From: Lunularia cruciata
Taxonomy: Eukaryota > Streptophyta > Marchantiopsida > Lunulariales > Lunulariaceae
Assembly: GCA_948567375.1 (NCBI GenBank)
Contig: OX419762.1
Coordinates: 34,477,465 to 34,541,464 of the forward strand
DNA length: 64,000 nt
Direction of reading: 5' to 3'
A model generated the notes under the pieces. It was given only the letters and a program-made list of their open reading frames with translations, was not told where the DNA came from and ran no database searches. Both the position numbers and the translations under genes were made by a program. Below, piece by piece: positions 48,617 to 59,859 of this stretch. Position 1 is the first letter of the stretch, and each line of letters starts with the position of its first letter.

Positions 48617-50128
48617 ATGCCTCACCGTGGAGCACAACACACCACAATGTTGGATAAAGTCTGCATTGCTCTCAGTGAGCACAAACAAAAGAACATTACC
48701 CTCATACAAAATCAACTCAAGTCCTAGCTTGAAATTGAGCACAGTGTCAAGGTCAGCCAGGCTATGATCTTCACCTTATTGAAGAAATCAGCTGATGTGC
48801 TCAAGAAGGCCCACTCATCCAACCTTTCTACAAAGCGTAAGTGAATGGTGAAATATCCGTTGATGGGATTTGCTTTGATGGAATGGTTCACAACAAACCA
48901 AGAGCGTGTCAACATAGGTGGCAACCTGATCAAGGAGAACTGCATAAAAATCATAGATCACCTTTATTTGGATCACGCCCACTTTGAGTTTTCCAATAGA
49001 TGGTCGGAAGCCTTCAAGGCTCACCATGGAATCCGCTCATTCCACTGCTTTGGTGAGAGTAGATCTATTGACATCAATCTCATTGAGGATGAGCAATCCA
49101 AAATCAGGGAGATATTAGACAAGTTTGAGTGGTGCGACATTTACAACATGGACAAGATAGGAATTTTTTACATGATGTAGGTTGGTTTGGGTTGTTTTGG
49201 TTTGTAGTTAGCATGGCAAGCTAACAAAAACACTTATTATTTTATTTAGGTGGACAATTTCTTGGCAACTAAGCAACTTGAGGGCAAAAGGCTGCACAAA
49301 GAGTGCATGACCCTATCATTTGCCGTAACGGAGATGGTTCTAACAAGCTTCCCCTTTTGGTCATCAGCAAATCCAAAAGCCCATAGTGCTTCAAGAACAT
49401 CAACATGGCCAACCTTGGCTGCACTTATTGCAATAATTCCAAGGCTTGGATGACGCAAACAGTTTTTTTGGAGTGGCTCAAAGCATTTGATCACCGCATG
49501 GCTAACAAGAAAATTTTGCTCATTCTTGAAAATTGTAGTACCCACATCCCTCTTTATGAGCTTCCAAGCTACATTCAATTGCATAACACCATGGTTTTCT
49601 ACCTTCCCCCAAACATGACATCAAAGTTGTAGCCTTGTGATGTTGGAATCATCCACAATTTGAAGGCCTACTACCATCACCAATTTAACCGTGTCCTATT
49701 GCAACGTCTTGAAATTAGAATTGCCAAGCTAGAAAAATTTGACGTCCATGAAGCCATTAGAATGGTTGTTCCTACCTGGAATAATGACGTCAAGCCTGAG
49801 ACCATCCGCAACTACTTTGGTCATTGCAAAATCCCCGTTGTTCTTGGAGCACAATAGGAACAGCATAACAAAGAGGAACTTCTTGATCAAGAAGTTGTTG
49901 TTGAGCTTGAGTCTTAGATCACAAGGCTTTGGTACCGCAATCCAATGGATATCCGTAACCTGCTCAACTACCTAGATGAAGATGTGGTTACCTACACTCC
50001 TAACATTGAAGAGGTCATCAAAGATCATCTTCTCCAAGATGACAATGAAGGCAAGGCCAATGACGATGACAGCAAGGAAGTCATTCCTGTGTCAGCCAAG
50101 GAAGCTCAAGTGATGATCCAGTCATAGG
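48617..50128 (+). pseudogene. Pogo/Tigger-type transposase (pseudogene, one intron)
   Basis: From ATG at 48617 the frame encodes an N-terminal psq-like helix-turn-helix (VCIALSEHKQKNITLIQNQL), a CENP-B-type second helix-turn-helix (FALMEWFTTNQERVNIGG), and a DDE_1 core: YNMDKIGIFYMM (first Asp), LATKQLEGKRLHKE, FKNINMANLGC, ILLILENCSTH (Glu where the second Asp is usual), YLPPNMTSKL and PCDVGIIHNLKAYYHHQF (third Asp). An acidic tail follows. A likely 69-bp intron lies at 49181-49249 (GTTGGT...TTATTTAG), phase 0. In-frame stops are at 48725 (TAG), 48839 (TGA), 49178 (TAG), 49630 (TAG), 49855 (TAG), about 49916 (TAG) and 50126 (TAG, possibly the true end), with a frame slip near 49323. It is dead, but each domain is readable. 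Confidence 0.8.
49181..49249 (+). other. Spliceosomal intron in pogo transposase
   Basis: Removing these 69 bp joins FYMM-x to VDNFLATKQLEG, which restores the usual pogo wording. The donor is TAG|GTTGGT and the acceptor TTATTTAG|GTG. The intron is T-rich at its 3' end, as plant introns are. Confidence 0.7.
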
Positions 50129-50639
50129 AGACTTTTTGGTTGCAACAGGCAGGCAACAATGGAAAATTCATCTTGGTGTTGCATAAGATGAAGGAGAGCA
50201 TGGGCACTCTATGGTACCAACATGTTCCATTTTGGACCAGTTTTAAAGAAGAAGTGCATTATTGAAACCAAATTGACACCAAATTGAACCCAAATGGAGA
50301 AGAAATGAGTGGAAAATTGTGTTTTGATCAAGCTCGAGGAAGTCAACTTTGTGTTGGAGTAAGAAGGACTTGGATTGGATCAGACTCAAAGAAACCGCAA
50401 GAGGTTTTCTCTACATTGAAATGAAAGCTACAGGTCAAGATTACTACGGGTGCTATATCTCAATAAAAGCATGTCCAAATCATGCATGTTATATCTTGTT
50501 GGAAGCGTCTTGTTTAGTGATTTGCATTGCCACTAAAATTGCAAAGTTTGGAGGTTTGTAGCAGAAGTTATAAGCATTTGAAGTTTTGGGAGTAGATGTA
50601 TAGAGCAGTTGAATATTTTTGGGTCTATATGACTTCGGA

Positions 50640-52041
50640 CTTATATGACTTTGGGTTTACACAAATTTGGGTCTAAAGACTTTTCCTCAAGAAAAATATG
50701 ATTCAACCCAAGGTAGTCAGACATCAAATGTGGGAGTCTTTGGGTCAAATATCTGAAGCGTCTGAAATAGTTAGGATAGAGATAGTTAAGATACCCATGA
50801 TTTCAATTTCAATTTTGAATGAAGATGGGATAGAAATTGAAAGAGAAATAGTAGTAGTGAATGAACCCAAAGTGCAAGATCAGAAAGTAAGTGTGTCTTC
50901 AGGTCAGTTTGGGGACATGAGACATTAAGAGATAGTGTACCCATGCTTTCAATTACAATTCTTGATGAAGATATAGTAGAATTAACAAAGGAGTTGATAG
51001 TAGTTAGATCCAAAGTAAGAGAGGTAGGAGTGCAAGTGTCTTTGGATCAGTTATCTAAGGTATTAGAGAAGAGTGGGTCTGGAGATAAAGAGTTAGATAG
51101 ATTACACACTAGTGTAATTGTAATTACTAAATCCTTCACTAGTAGAAATGGTGAAGGATTTAGTAGTTGAAGATACATCCAAAGAACGAAAAGTAATAGG
51201 AAGATCATCGGGTTTGGAAGTTGAGGAAGAAGTAGACATCAGATCGGATTAGTAATAGTTTTGAGATTTGAAGAGGCATATATGAAGAGGTGCATTGTCA
51301 TTTTGGATTTGTAGGTAGGAAGATTTGTTAAGAAAGGGTATTTTAGTTAGTAACTATAGAGCCTATTTAAAGGTGGCATTTGCAATGTTATATTATTTAG
51401 TATTCATTATTTATGGGAATAGATAAAGCAAAGTGTTGATTTCAGTGCTCATTGCTTGAGCTTGATTTTGAGTATCAGCAATAAGTGTTTGTTTGTGAGT
51501 GTGTGGAGAATTCTGAAGTGCAAATCAGTGTGCTTGTTGGATATTGGATTCCACAACCTTGATCTTTATTCTGTGTGTTTGATCTTGAATGAAGCGCGAT
51601 TGGAGCAATGCTTTGATAGATTTGAGAAGAATTGTAGTGTTCGTAGTATTCTAAAATTGTGAGTGCAACGTAATGTTGATGTGAAGCAATTTAGATCAAG
51701 GAAGTTGTGCTTTCAGTGGAGGCGGGGAACACAATTCAAAGGCAAAGTTGTTTTGCAATGAAATGCCATTTTCAAGAGAATTTGAATCATCACCATCAAG
51801 ATTATTTGGAAAGATTTGATGGAGTTGTGATTATGGGTGACAAATTTTTGTGACAAAACTGTGAGTCAGTGCTTGTTACTCTCTTTTGGGTGTGGTTTCT
51901 ACCTAAAAGATTTAAGAGGAACTCAAGGAGAACTGAAATTGTTACTTTGCTTTGTATTTGAGCAATTGTGACTAGTATCTCTACGTGAACAAACTTTACT
52001 TACCTGAGTACCACAAAAGTGATATTTTCCGGGTAGTCACA
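50640..52041 (+). mobile_element. Family F fragment: 3' coding end and LTR, inside the pogo element
   Basis: About 50640-51240 encodes charged coiled-coil segments, including VQVSLDQLSKVLEKSGSGDK, the counterpart of VQVSSDLTLDTLEKSGLRDK on the minus strand near 56300. A polypurine-like word ATGAAGAGG precedes an LTR at 51291-52041 (TGCATTGTCA...GTCACA) with a TATA-like word TATTTAAAGG at 51364. The LTR aligns in reverse with 55340-56102. Only the 3' end of the element is present. Broken. Confidence 0.75.
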
Positions 52042-52302
52042 CACTTTGAGGATGTGCCAAATGGTCCAGAGGAGCTTTTAGGATTATTTCCGATGCAATT
52101 AGGCAAAATTTTCCAACTGCAATTCCAATTTCTTTATTTTTTTACATAGTGTATATAAGTTTACAAAAGTTGTCAAACCAATAAAAAGTATTGAATATCA
52201 CCCAATAGTTCAAGTATAGGGACATACTCCGGACCGGTGTCAAATATTTGTTTATGGAGGGTATTAGTTTAGATAGTATCACTTTAGACAATTTCTACTA
52301 TA

Positions 52303-52637
52303 GTGGCTTATGGCAAGCAACAATTGCTAGGTTGGAGAAGTTACCTACAATACCTATATTTAAGTAAGTTAGGTTTACACTTAGAGTTGTCCTATTTAAC
52401 AATTCCAAATGTAATACCACAACAATAGAGAGATGAGACTATTAGACTAGTCTCTCTACATCATGTGGCATACTTGGCTTATTGATATATAGATTTATTA
52501 TCAATATCAATAGTCAAGGATGACTAGAAGACCCAACCATCAAACATTGCCTTGTTGGGAGTGTAGGATTTGGAGAAATATGATACCATTCATCTGGTGA
52601 TTTTTGGATGGCCATGTCAAGGACATACCCATGCTAT
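52303..52637 (+). pseudogene. Element C2 coding remnant with methyltransferase motif IV
   Basis: The plus strand resumes the C1 text after the pogo element (SGLWQATIARLEKLP, compare 34037-34075). It then jumps ahead to the methyltransferase domain and reads GWPCQ at 52606-52620, the catalytic-loop motif IV. This second copy keeps the canonical PCQ wording, independent support that the C1 domain is a cytosine-5 methyltransferase. Confidence 0.7.
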
Positions 52638-53372
52638 TGTTATACTAATAGTAAGATATATTATCTAGAGGTGAAAATTGACTAACTAACAGCTTTTCAG
52701 ATGTTAGTTATAATGGGCTAGGTAGATCAAATATAGGTGTCAATGCTAGAATACTTTTACTAGTAGAGCAAGAGCTAAAAATAACCTGAAAATATAATAC
52801 CAATAGCTAGACATATTGTCTAGAGGTGAAAATTGGCTTAGTAATATCTAGAAAGATGTTATAGATAATCGACTAAGTAGATCAGGTAGAGGCATCACCA
52901 AGAGAGTACTTCTACTATAAGGTAGGAGCCAAAAAATATTTGAAAGCTTCAATCAATTTTGGAGGCCTAAATGAATGAATTAGGCTTAAAAAATGTGCAA
53001 ATTCCCTCCTTCCCAAGTAATGTAAAGCTAGCCTTCCTTCACTCCTTGTTTGTCTCATTAAGAGCTTTCTAATGGTACCTCACCCATGTTATTTTGATAT
53101 TCCTAAAGATACCCTCCAATCAAAGTTTGTTTGACCAACCAAGTAGGACCAAAACCAACATGTCATCAATGCATGCAACTAATCTAATGGTAGAGCTCTT
53201 TGCCAAGTCACATATCCATGTATTTTGATCCAAGAGTGGAGCTTCCTTTGAGAGAATCCTCTTTGCTATATAATAAAGTCAAGGTGCTCCTTGGAGCATC
53301 AAGTATTGAATGTGAAGCTTTTGTTTCTTGTCTTGTGTTTCTCTTAAGGTCTCTTGTCCTTGGAATATAACA
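52638..53372 (+). repeat. Solo LTR of the element B family in C2
   Basis: 735 bp from TGTTATACTAATAG to TATAACA. It aligns throughout with the B LTRs, including the first-half duplication (AGGTGAAAATTG twice), GGAGGCCTAAA, TTTGTCTCAT and GAATCCTCTTTGCTATATAATAAAG. It is considerably diverged, hence older than element B. It lies inside the methyltransferase region of C2. Five-base flanks do not match clearly. Confidence 0.85.
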
Positions 53373-53690
53373 ATTGGAAAATGATAAGGTTTGAAAGATC
53401 CCTATTTTGGTATGTTTTAGGAGATGTTGTGTATATTATGATATCTCCAAGTTCGTTAGGTAGTTTCTCTAGCATACATTTCTTTAATGGGTGATTCTTG
53501 CACATGGGTAATGGAGAGCAAACATCAAGTCTTTGATTGGCCAATAAATGTTATTGGATGCGGTTAGAGTTAGATCTCAAACACATTGTCTTTGTCTTTG
53601 GTGGACAAACCTCTAACACAAAGAGGTTTCAAGTTGTGCCTATGATGGGATTCAAGGACTACCACACCTTAATGTTGATGATATTTTGGT
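53373..53690 (+). pseudogene. Element C2 methyltransferase remnant after the solo LTR
   Basis: It continues the C1 methyltransferase text: GATCC-TTATTTTGGT (as 35230-35250), ATGGGTGATTCT (as 35334-35345), and CTTTGTCTTTGGTGGACAAACC (as 35443-35464 with small changes), and ends with a DGIQ... VDDIL segment near 53650-53685. This shows that the C1 sequences on either side of element B were once contiguous. Similarity stops near 53690. Confidence 0.7.
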
Positions 53691-53699
53691 TTTTTGGTG

Positions 53700-55330
53700 C
53701 CATTTTCAAATGGTAGGAGTGCATTTCACACTTGAAAGTGATGAGAATCCAAAATTTTCAAAGGAAGGATATACAAATCCTTATAGGGATTTTGGAGAGT
53801 TTATGATGAGAAATTTTCATGAAAGGGAGAAATGGCCAATAAAAGGAAGGTGTAAGGAAAGATATTGATGAACATACGGTTTACAAGGAGTCATTGTAAA
53901 GTGATGACAAAAAGACCAATAGGAGCATATCTCAAAAGAAGAAAGGAGAAGATTCTATAAGAAATTATCACAAGTTATAATAAAGAATTAGAATTATTAA
54001 GGACACTTGAGATTTGTCAAGAAGGAGGAATTATTCAAGGTAGGAAACTTGGGAAGAAAGGAGAAGAGTTTTCAAAACCAGCAAGGGAAGAATTATTGAG
54101 GAGAGGAAACCAATGAAAGAAGAATTATCAATGAGAGAAAAACCTAGAAGAAGAGACAACAAAAGAAGAAACTTGAGAGGAGAGAATTATCAAGGAGAAA
54201 AGAAAATGGGGTTGGTTAGACAAGACTCAAATTTAAAGAACTTGGTAGAGAGCATTTGAGAAGAAGATCTCAACTTTCTTGGATTGAAAGTGACCATTGG
54301 GTTGGAGTACCCCACCTCCCATGTGAGTAAAACTCTTCATTTGTGACAATTTCTAAATTTTGAGTGTTTCTTTTTGTAAGTTTTTCTAGCTATCTATTTT
54401 GTACCAAGACCCAAAACCCTCTATGCAAGCAAACCCTCCTACATATGCAAGCAAACCCACATTTGAGAAAACAATTTCATGCAAGCAAGCACTTCAATCG
54501 TCCAAGTAGACCCATATTTCAATTGGAGATTCCTTACTTTGAGCAAGTAAAACAATCTCATGCATGAGCAAACTCATCTCATGTGCAATAAAATCCATGT
54601 TTTTTTTATGTTCTCTACTCTTCCAATTCTTATCTAGTCTCCTATTTCATGTGGTCTCTTATTCATTCTTTGGCATTCCATTTTGCTTGCCTTTTTTTCC
54701 TTATGCAACAAGAGGGATTATGGTTTGGAAGTTGTTCATTGTAGTACCTTTTTGTTTTTTTATGCATTAGATTCTTTAGTATCTTTATTGCTCAATATGG
54801 TTTTGAAATTCTCTATGGTGGTTGTAAGTTTTGGATATGTGTATGTGGCTTTCTTAAGGAATGTTTATCATGTGGTTTGAAAGATGCATATGCTCATTTG
54901 CCTTGTGGTTGGAAAGCTTTTTATATGGTTGGTTAGAGCTTTAGGCTCATAGTCCTTGAGTTCATGGGGTTTGCTCATGAGAATGTGGATTGTTGGATTG
55001 GGTTGTGTATAGACTTGTGAGAATGTGAGAATGTGAGATTGGTCTACACACATGGGAATGGTAAGGATAGACCTTTCACCTTGATATAAGATGACATTTG
55101 ACATGCATTTCCTTTGGCCATAAGTACTACATAGAGAAGGAGATATGTTCTTTATGGATTGGTGGAGGATTGGTTTCTTGTCCATGAGTTTACCCCAAGA
55201 GATATTTGGCTAGGCAATGTGTATACCCTACATGGAGGCCATATTTCTAGATGTTAGATGCTCTTCTCATCTCCACTAGAAGTACCAAGGTGGTACATAG
55301 GCATGTCATTATCACGTGAAGACAAAGGTA
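53700..55330. other. No recognised gene; purine-rich tract
   Basis: 53880-54260 is strongly purine-rich on the plus strand (GAAGAAAGGAGAAG, GAATTATCAAGGAGA-type words, irregularly repeated). It could be degraded coiled-coil coding sequence. The rest is AT-rich with hydrophobic open frames but no domain. Confidence 0.45.
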
Positions 55331-55339
55331 TTGAGAGCT

Positions 55340-56102
55340 TGTGACAACTCAACAAATATCACTTTTGCGGTAATTAAGTAAGTAAAGTTTGTTCCTGCAG
55401 AGATACAAGTCAAAAATGGTCAAATACAAAGTCAAACAGTAACAAGCATGGTTCTTCTTGAATTCTTTGTTAATCTCTTAAGTAGAAAACTACACCCAAA
55501 AGAGAATAACAAGCACTGACTCGTAGTCTTGTCACCAACTAACACTTCTTAATCACAACTCATTCAAATCTTTCCAAAAAATCTTGATTGTGATGATTCA
55601 GATTCTTCCAAAGGTGGCTACTTCATTGCAAAGCACCTTTGCCTTACAATTGTGTTCCACCCCTCCATTGAAAGCACAACTTCCTCAATCAAAATTGCTT
55701 CACATCAACCTTACATCGCACTCACAAATGCAAAATACTACCAACACTACATTTCCTCTCAAATTTGTCAAGGCATTGCTTTGATTGCACTTCACTCAAG
55801 ATCAAACACACAGAACGAAGATCACAGTTGCAAAATCCAACATCCAACAAGCACACTGACTTGCACTTTGAATTCCTTCACAGATTCACAAACACAAACA
55901 TAAAATTGATACTCGAAATTAAACTCAAGCAACAAGCACTAAACTCAACACTTTGCTTAATATATCTTCAAAAATTTGGAATACCAAACAACATTTTACT
56001 ACAAAGGCATCTTTTAAATAAATTGAGTACTTGACAATTATCTAACTTCCTAAACTACTTCCTAACAACTTAACCAACCTGTAGATCCATAATGACAATG
56101 CA
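55340..56102 (-). repeat. 3' LTR of family F copy 2
   Basis: 763 bp. On the minus strand it runs from TGCATTGTCATTATGG to GTTGTCACA and aligns with the plus-strand LTR at 51291-52041 (751 bp) throughout. It is preceded on the minus strand by GGAAGAGGTAGATATGAAGA, a polypurine-like tract. Clearly diverged from the other copy. Confidence 0.8.
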
Positions 56103-59100
56103 CATCTTCATATCTACCTCTTCCTATCTCAAAACTGATCCTAATCCAATTGAATGTTTATGTCTACTTTGGCTTCTAAACCCAAGGAAATTCCTTTCAT
56201 CTCCTATACTTTGGGTTCTACAACTTCCAACTCTTCTAATAATTCTAACCTATCTTCACTCTTATCTACAATTAACCTTGTAGATAATGTTTCTACCTCC
56301 TTATCTCGCAACCCACTCTTCTCTAAAGTGTCAAGTGTCAAATCTGAAGACACTTGCACTCTTGTCTTTGTTATTTTGGGTCTTATATGTATAGTTTTCC
56401 AAAAACTTTCTAACTCTAACTTAATCAACCAAAGTCTAATAGAAATGTTATCCTCTACATCTAACATCTTTCTATCAATCCAAGTTCTAAGTCTGATCAA
56501 CAAGGCATTCAAGTCCTTGTTCTTTGTATTCTTACTTCTTATCTCTTGCATAAGCAATCATAACTTGTGTAAATGTGATTCCTCCATTCTCACTTTGGCT
56601 TTTGTGGTTAACCTTGCCTTCAATTCCACTATTGCTTCTTCAAATGATTCCTTTGATTGCTTCCTCTATCTTTCTTCCTTCATCACAACTTTACTGAGCT
56701 TTAACTCCTCCTCCATCACAACTTTATTGAGCTTCAACTCCTCCTTATATTTTGTTGTGCAATCCTCCAACTCCTTCACATATTGGTCAATCTTTACCTC
56801 TAACATATGGACTAAATCACTTAGTCTTCCTTCTTCTTGATGGTGCATAGTTGCTAGGCTATTGTCTTCTCTTCTAGGTCAGAATGTGTTGAGCTCTTCT
56901 TCCTTAGTGTCCACCAATTCCTTGCCATTTTCTTGCTCTACCCTCACTTTGGCTTGTAACTTCTCCACCTGAAGTCTTTCTTGTGTAACCTTCCTCACTT
57001 TCATCACCAACTCTCTCCCCTTCTCCTCAAACTTCTCTTGCAGATTCTTGTTGATCTTCTTTTGCAACACTACATCTACTCGCAAGATTTCCCTTTCCTC
57101 TTCTCCTCTGCTCAAGCTCTCTTGCAACTTCTGATTCTCAAACTCTAATCTCTCCAACACTTGCAACCCCATCTACATGTCGGGATGTCTACTTTGCATC
57201 TCCTTCTTCTTCTTCTCCATTTGCAGCAACAATGGACATACCACATCTCAAAGGTACTCTACTCCCTTGCATCTTGCTTCTTCTACCTTCTCTTGAATGA
57301 CTACAAGGATTTGGTTCTTCTCTTTTGAGTCCGATGCCCTACTATGAAGTCGAGATCTTTGTATTATCAATGACACCTTGTCCTCCAAACTCTCTTCATC
57401 ATCCAAATTGATGATTTTCCAGGCCGCCTTCATATCTTCTCCTTCTAGTGTGTACTACCTCACCTCCGCCACCAATCCATCTTCTACCTCAATCGCTAAC
57501 TTGGCCATAATTTCTTCTTCTACATCTTACCACTCAAGTTCTTCTTGCAGAGATAGCTCTTTATCTTGTTCTTCTTACACCTTCACCCTTGCTCTCCTCA
57601 TTGGACTCTTCACTCTATACGGTTAATTCCACCTCTTCTTCTTCCAATCCCTTTGATACAAACTCTGCTTCTTCTTTTGATTTGCCTTCCTTTGTAGATG
57701 TAGTCCTCTAGACTTGCTTCCCTTCTCTTTGCCCAATTCTTCATAATTTCCGGGGCTACACTAGCAAGCTCTCCACCTTGGGTCAACTTCTCTTCTTCTT
57801 GCTTGGCAAGGTCATAGCCATCTTCCAATCTTGTCCCGTTCTTGCATAATAAACGTCATTACTTCTCAATTGCCAAATGTACTACCTCTCATTGTCATTG
57901 GCTTCTTGTCACAAATCAAGATGGAAATGCAAAATGATCTTCTTCTTCTCAACACTACTTAATAGATTCAACTTGAGGTAGAAGTGTGTTGCAAAAGGCA
58001 AGAAGTAGTGTGGTGGTATCAATATCCTCCAATTCATCACTAGTTGGCATGTCCATTGATAAAAACACTTTGCCCAATTGATTGGCTCTCTTGCAAACAT
58101 CTTGTGGAAGAACACCGCTTGTTGCTTGTCACGTAGGTGGTGTGCTCAGATTTGAACAGCGCCATCATTGCACCTACAATGCTTCTTCTCACCGGGTCTT
58201 GATATGTCTCCACCTTGTACCCATTTATCGTGTGCTTCAAGGTGAACAAATCTTTGATCTCTTGGGTTTCTTTTAAAAATTCTCCCTTCCCCAAGAACAT
58301 GGTCCTATGCTCTTCTCAACTCTCTCTTCCTAACACCAATCTCCAATCCGACTCTGTCCATCAAGCCGGATTGCCTCTCCTCCCAATCGTTGCTGGCCCA
58401 TCTACACACTTACTAGCCATGATCTCTATGGAAGGAAAGGAAAGTGATGCAAAGTCTACTGAGAACTTTGATGTAAGCCATCACATCTAGCCTCCTAATC
58501 ATTGGGCTTCTCAATGCCATTGTAGGGCAATTCCGGATTCCCATCATTTTACTCTCCTTTGCGATGTGCTTCTACAAGATAATTCTTGTGTTCCCTTTAT
58601 GTACAACTCTCATTTCTTCTAAATTCTCCATGGCTTCACTCACTACCACTCCTCTTCCCTAGTTTCCCTTAGGACGACTTTGCAAAGGCAAAGGAATTCA
58701 ATTGTCATTTTTCTTATTCATGCTTCGAAACCTGACTTTATAGTCCAACATTTCTCAATCATTCTTCAAAGGATTGTCTATCTAGAAATCACACCTTCTA
58801 CATGCACTTCTCCTATCACTTTAAATTTCTCCCGCTTGTGCCTTAGCCATTTTTGTATGCAATACCATTCTTGAATTTCTAACCCAAAGGAAATTTGTTA
58901 CTTTGTCTTGCATTGGGTTGATCACCCCAAGGCAAAGTCTCCTTACTTTGGATTGAACCTGATAGATCCAATCATAGTACTTTGCGTCTAACACAAAGTC
59001 ACTTTTCTTTGGGTTACAAACCAAAGATACAATTCTTCTCCTTCCATATGCCTTTGGATTCCATACAACTTCATCTATACACTTCTTCTTCAAAATAGAA
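55340..59100 (-). mobile_element. Family F coiled-coil LTR element, copy 2 (broken)
   Basis: Read on the minus strand. About 59093-58820 is a basic segment (VVWNPKAYGRRRIVSLVCNP). About 58300-57910 contains GYKVETYQDPVRRSIVGAMM and FATHFYLKLNLLSSVEKKK. About 57830-56200 is a very long Glu/Lys-rich coiled coil (KNLQEKFEEKGRELVMKVRK; LEKSGLRDKEVETLSTRL). The 3' LTR is at 55340-56102. No RT, protease or integrase motif is visible, and no 5' LTR was found. The order matches copy 1 at 16.5-19.6 kb. The long coiled coil may be a gag-like structural protein; this is inference. It has perhaps ten to fifteen breaks. Confidence 0.55.
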
Positions 59101-59850
59101 CAAAACTTTAGAAAACATAAAATTTGAGTACTATAGGGCTAGTAAAGATTATGATTGGGCCAAATTGATAGTGCCTTCTATTGAGGCTAAGTTGTGGTTT
59201 TTTTAGAAGTGGCTAAAATGTTTGGATGGTGGTCAATTCAAGTTGATCTTTCTAGTACAATTTTTGAATCACTTTTTTCTTGAGTGTAGATGTGTGTGCA
59301 AGGATGAGATGGCCTATGAGAGCACCCAAGGGGCAAACATCTATGTTCTTGACAATGAGGAGGATATCTTTGAGGATGCACATGAAGACCATGAGGACAA
59401 TTGTGAGTGAAAGTAGAGTTTTGATCCTTTATGAAAACTTCATATTTCACTTGTATTACAAATAAATTTTTGTAATAACAAACCATCTTTATGGTTCCGT
59501 CATTTTAATGTTTGAGTTCTATGTTTGTTTTAGTAAATACACAATCTTGAGCTCTTTGTGATCTATATTACTTTTAATAAATGTCTTATGTTCTTTGTAG
59601 TTTTATTGACATTTATGAGTTAATACTTATATTTGCTTAAGGTACAGGTTGCCATCTCCATGCTTTAGGTATAAAGACCTCCTCTCTTATGTTGTTCCTT
59701 TATAGGACCTACTCCTCCATGATTTCCTTCTAGGTCTTCCTATTTTAGATGGTGGATCAGTGAAAGGAGGCAAGGTCTTTGCATCATCCATTGTATGGTT
59801 AGGGTTTGGAGGGGAGCCAAGCTTAAGAGAGAGAATGTCAAGGGGTTGCA
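59100..59850. other. No clear feature
   Basis: A 62-codon plus-strand frame at 59222-59410 ends in an acidic run (DNEEDIFEDAHEDHEDN). Nothing else was recognised. This may be the tail of a transposon protein. Confidence 0.4.
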
Positions 59851-59859
59851 AGCAAGGAG

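Larger units (their letters stand above)
48348..52300 (+). mobile_element. Pogo/Tigger-like Tc1-mariner DNA transposon with nested F fragment
   Basis: About 3.95 kb bounded by a TA duplication. The left end AAGTAGAA.. and the reverse complement of the right end TAGTAGAA.. match, and both then contain CTATCTAAACTAATAC, so the element has imperfect terminal inverted repeats of about 25-45 bp. It encodes a CENP-B-type DNA-binding part and a DDE_1 transposase, the hallmark of the pogo group. About 1.4 kb near the right (about 50640-52041) is the 3' end of a family F LTR element, so the pogo element proper is about 2.5 kb. It lies in element C2. Confidence 0.8.
46312..53690 (+). mobile_element. 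Element C2: second copy of family C (old, broken, interrupted twice)
   Basis: From about 46380 the sequence follows the leader and gag of C1 (compare 46450-46640 with 31430-31640, sharing ATGTCAAATGCC and CCATTCTCTACTTCC or close forms). The gag knuckle region (CWACGGP) is at about 47970-48010. The element is then interrupted at 48348-52300 by a pogo transposon, resumes, and is interrupted again by a solo B LTR at 52638-53372 inside the methyltransferase domain. It ends near 53690, without visible RT or integrase. It is heavily decayed. Confidence 0.75.

Noticed and set aside
50640-52041. F-type segment as an original part of the pogo transposon
   Set aside because: It has its own LTR borders and a separate, longer relative at 55.3-59.1 kb outside any pogo element, so a nested insertion or capture is more likely.
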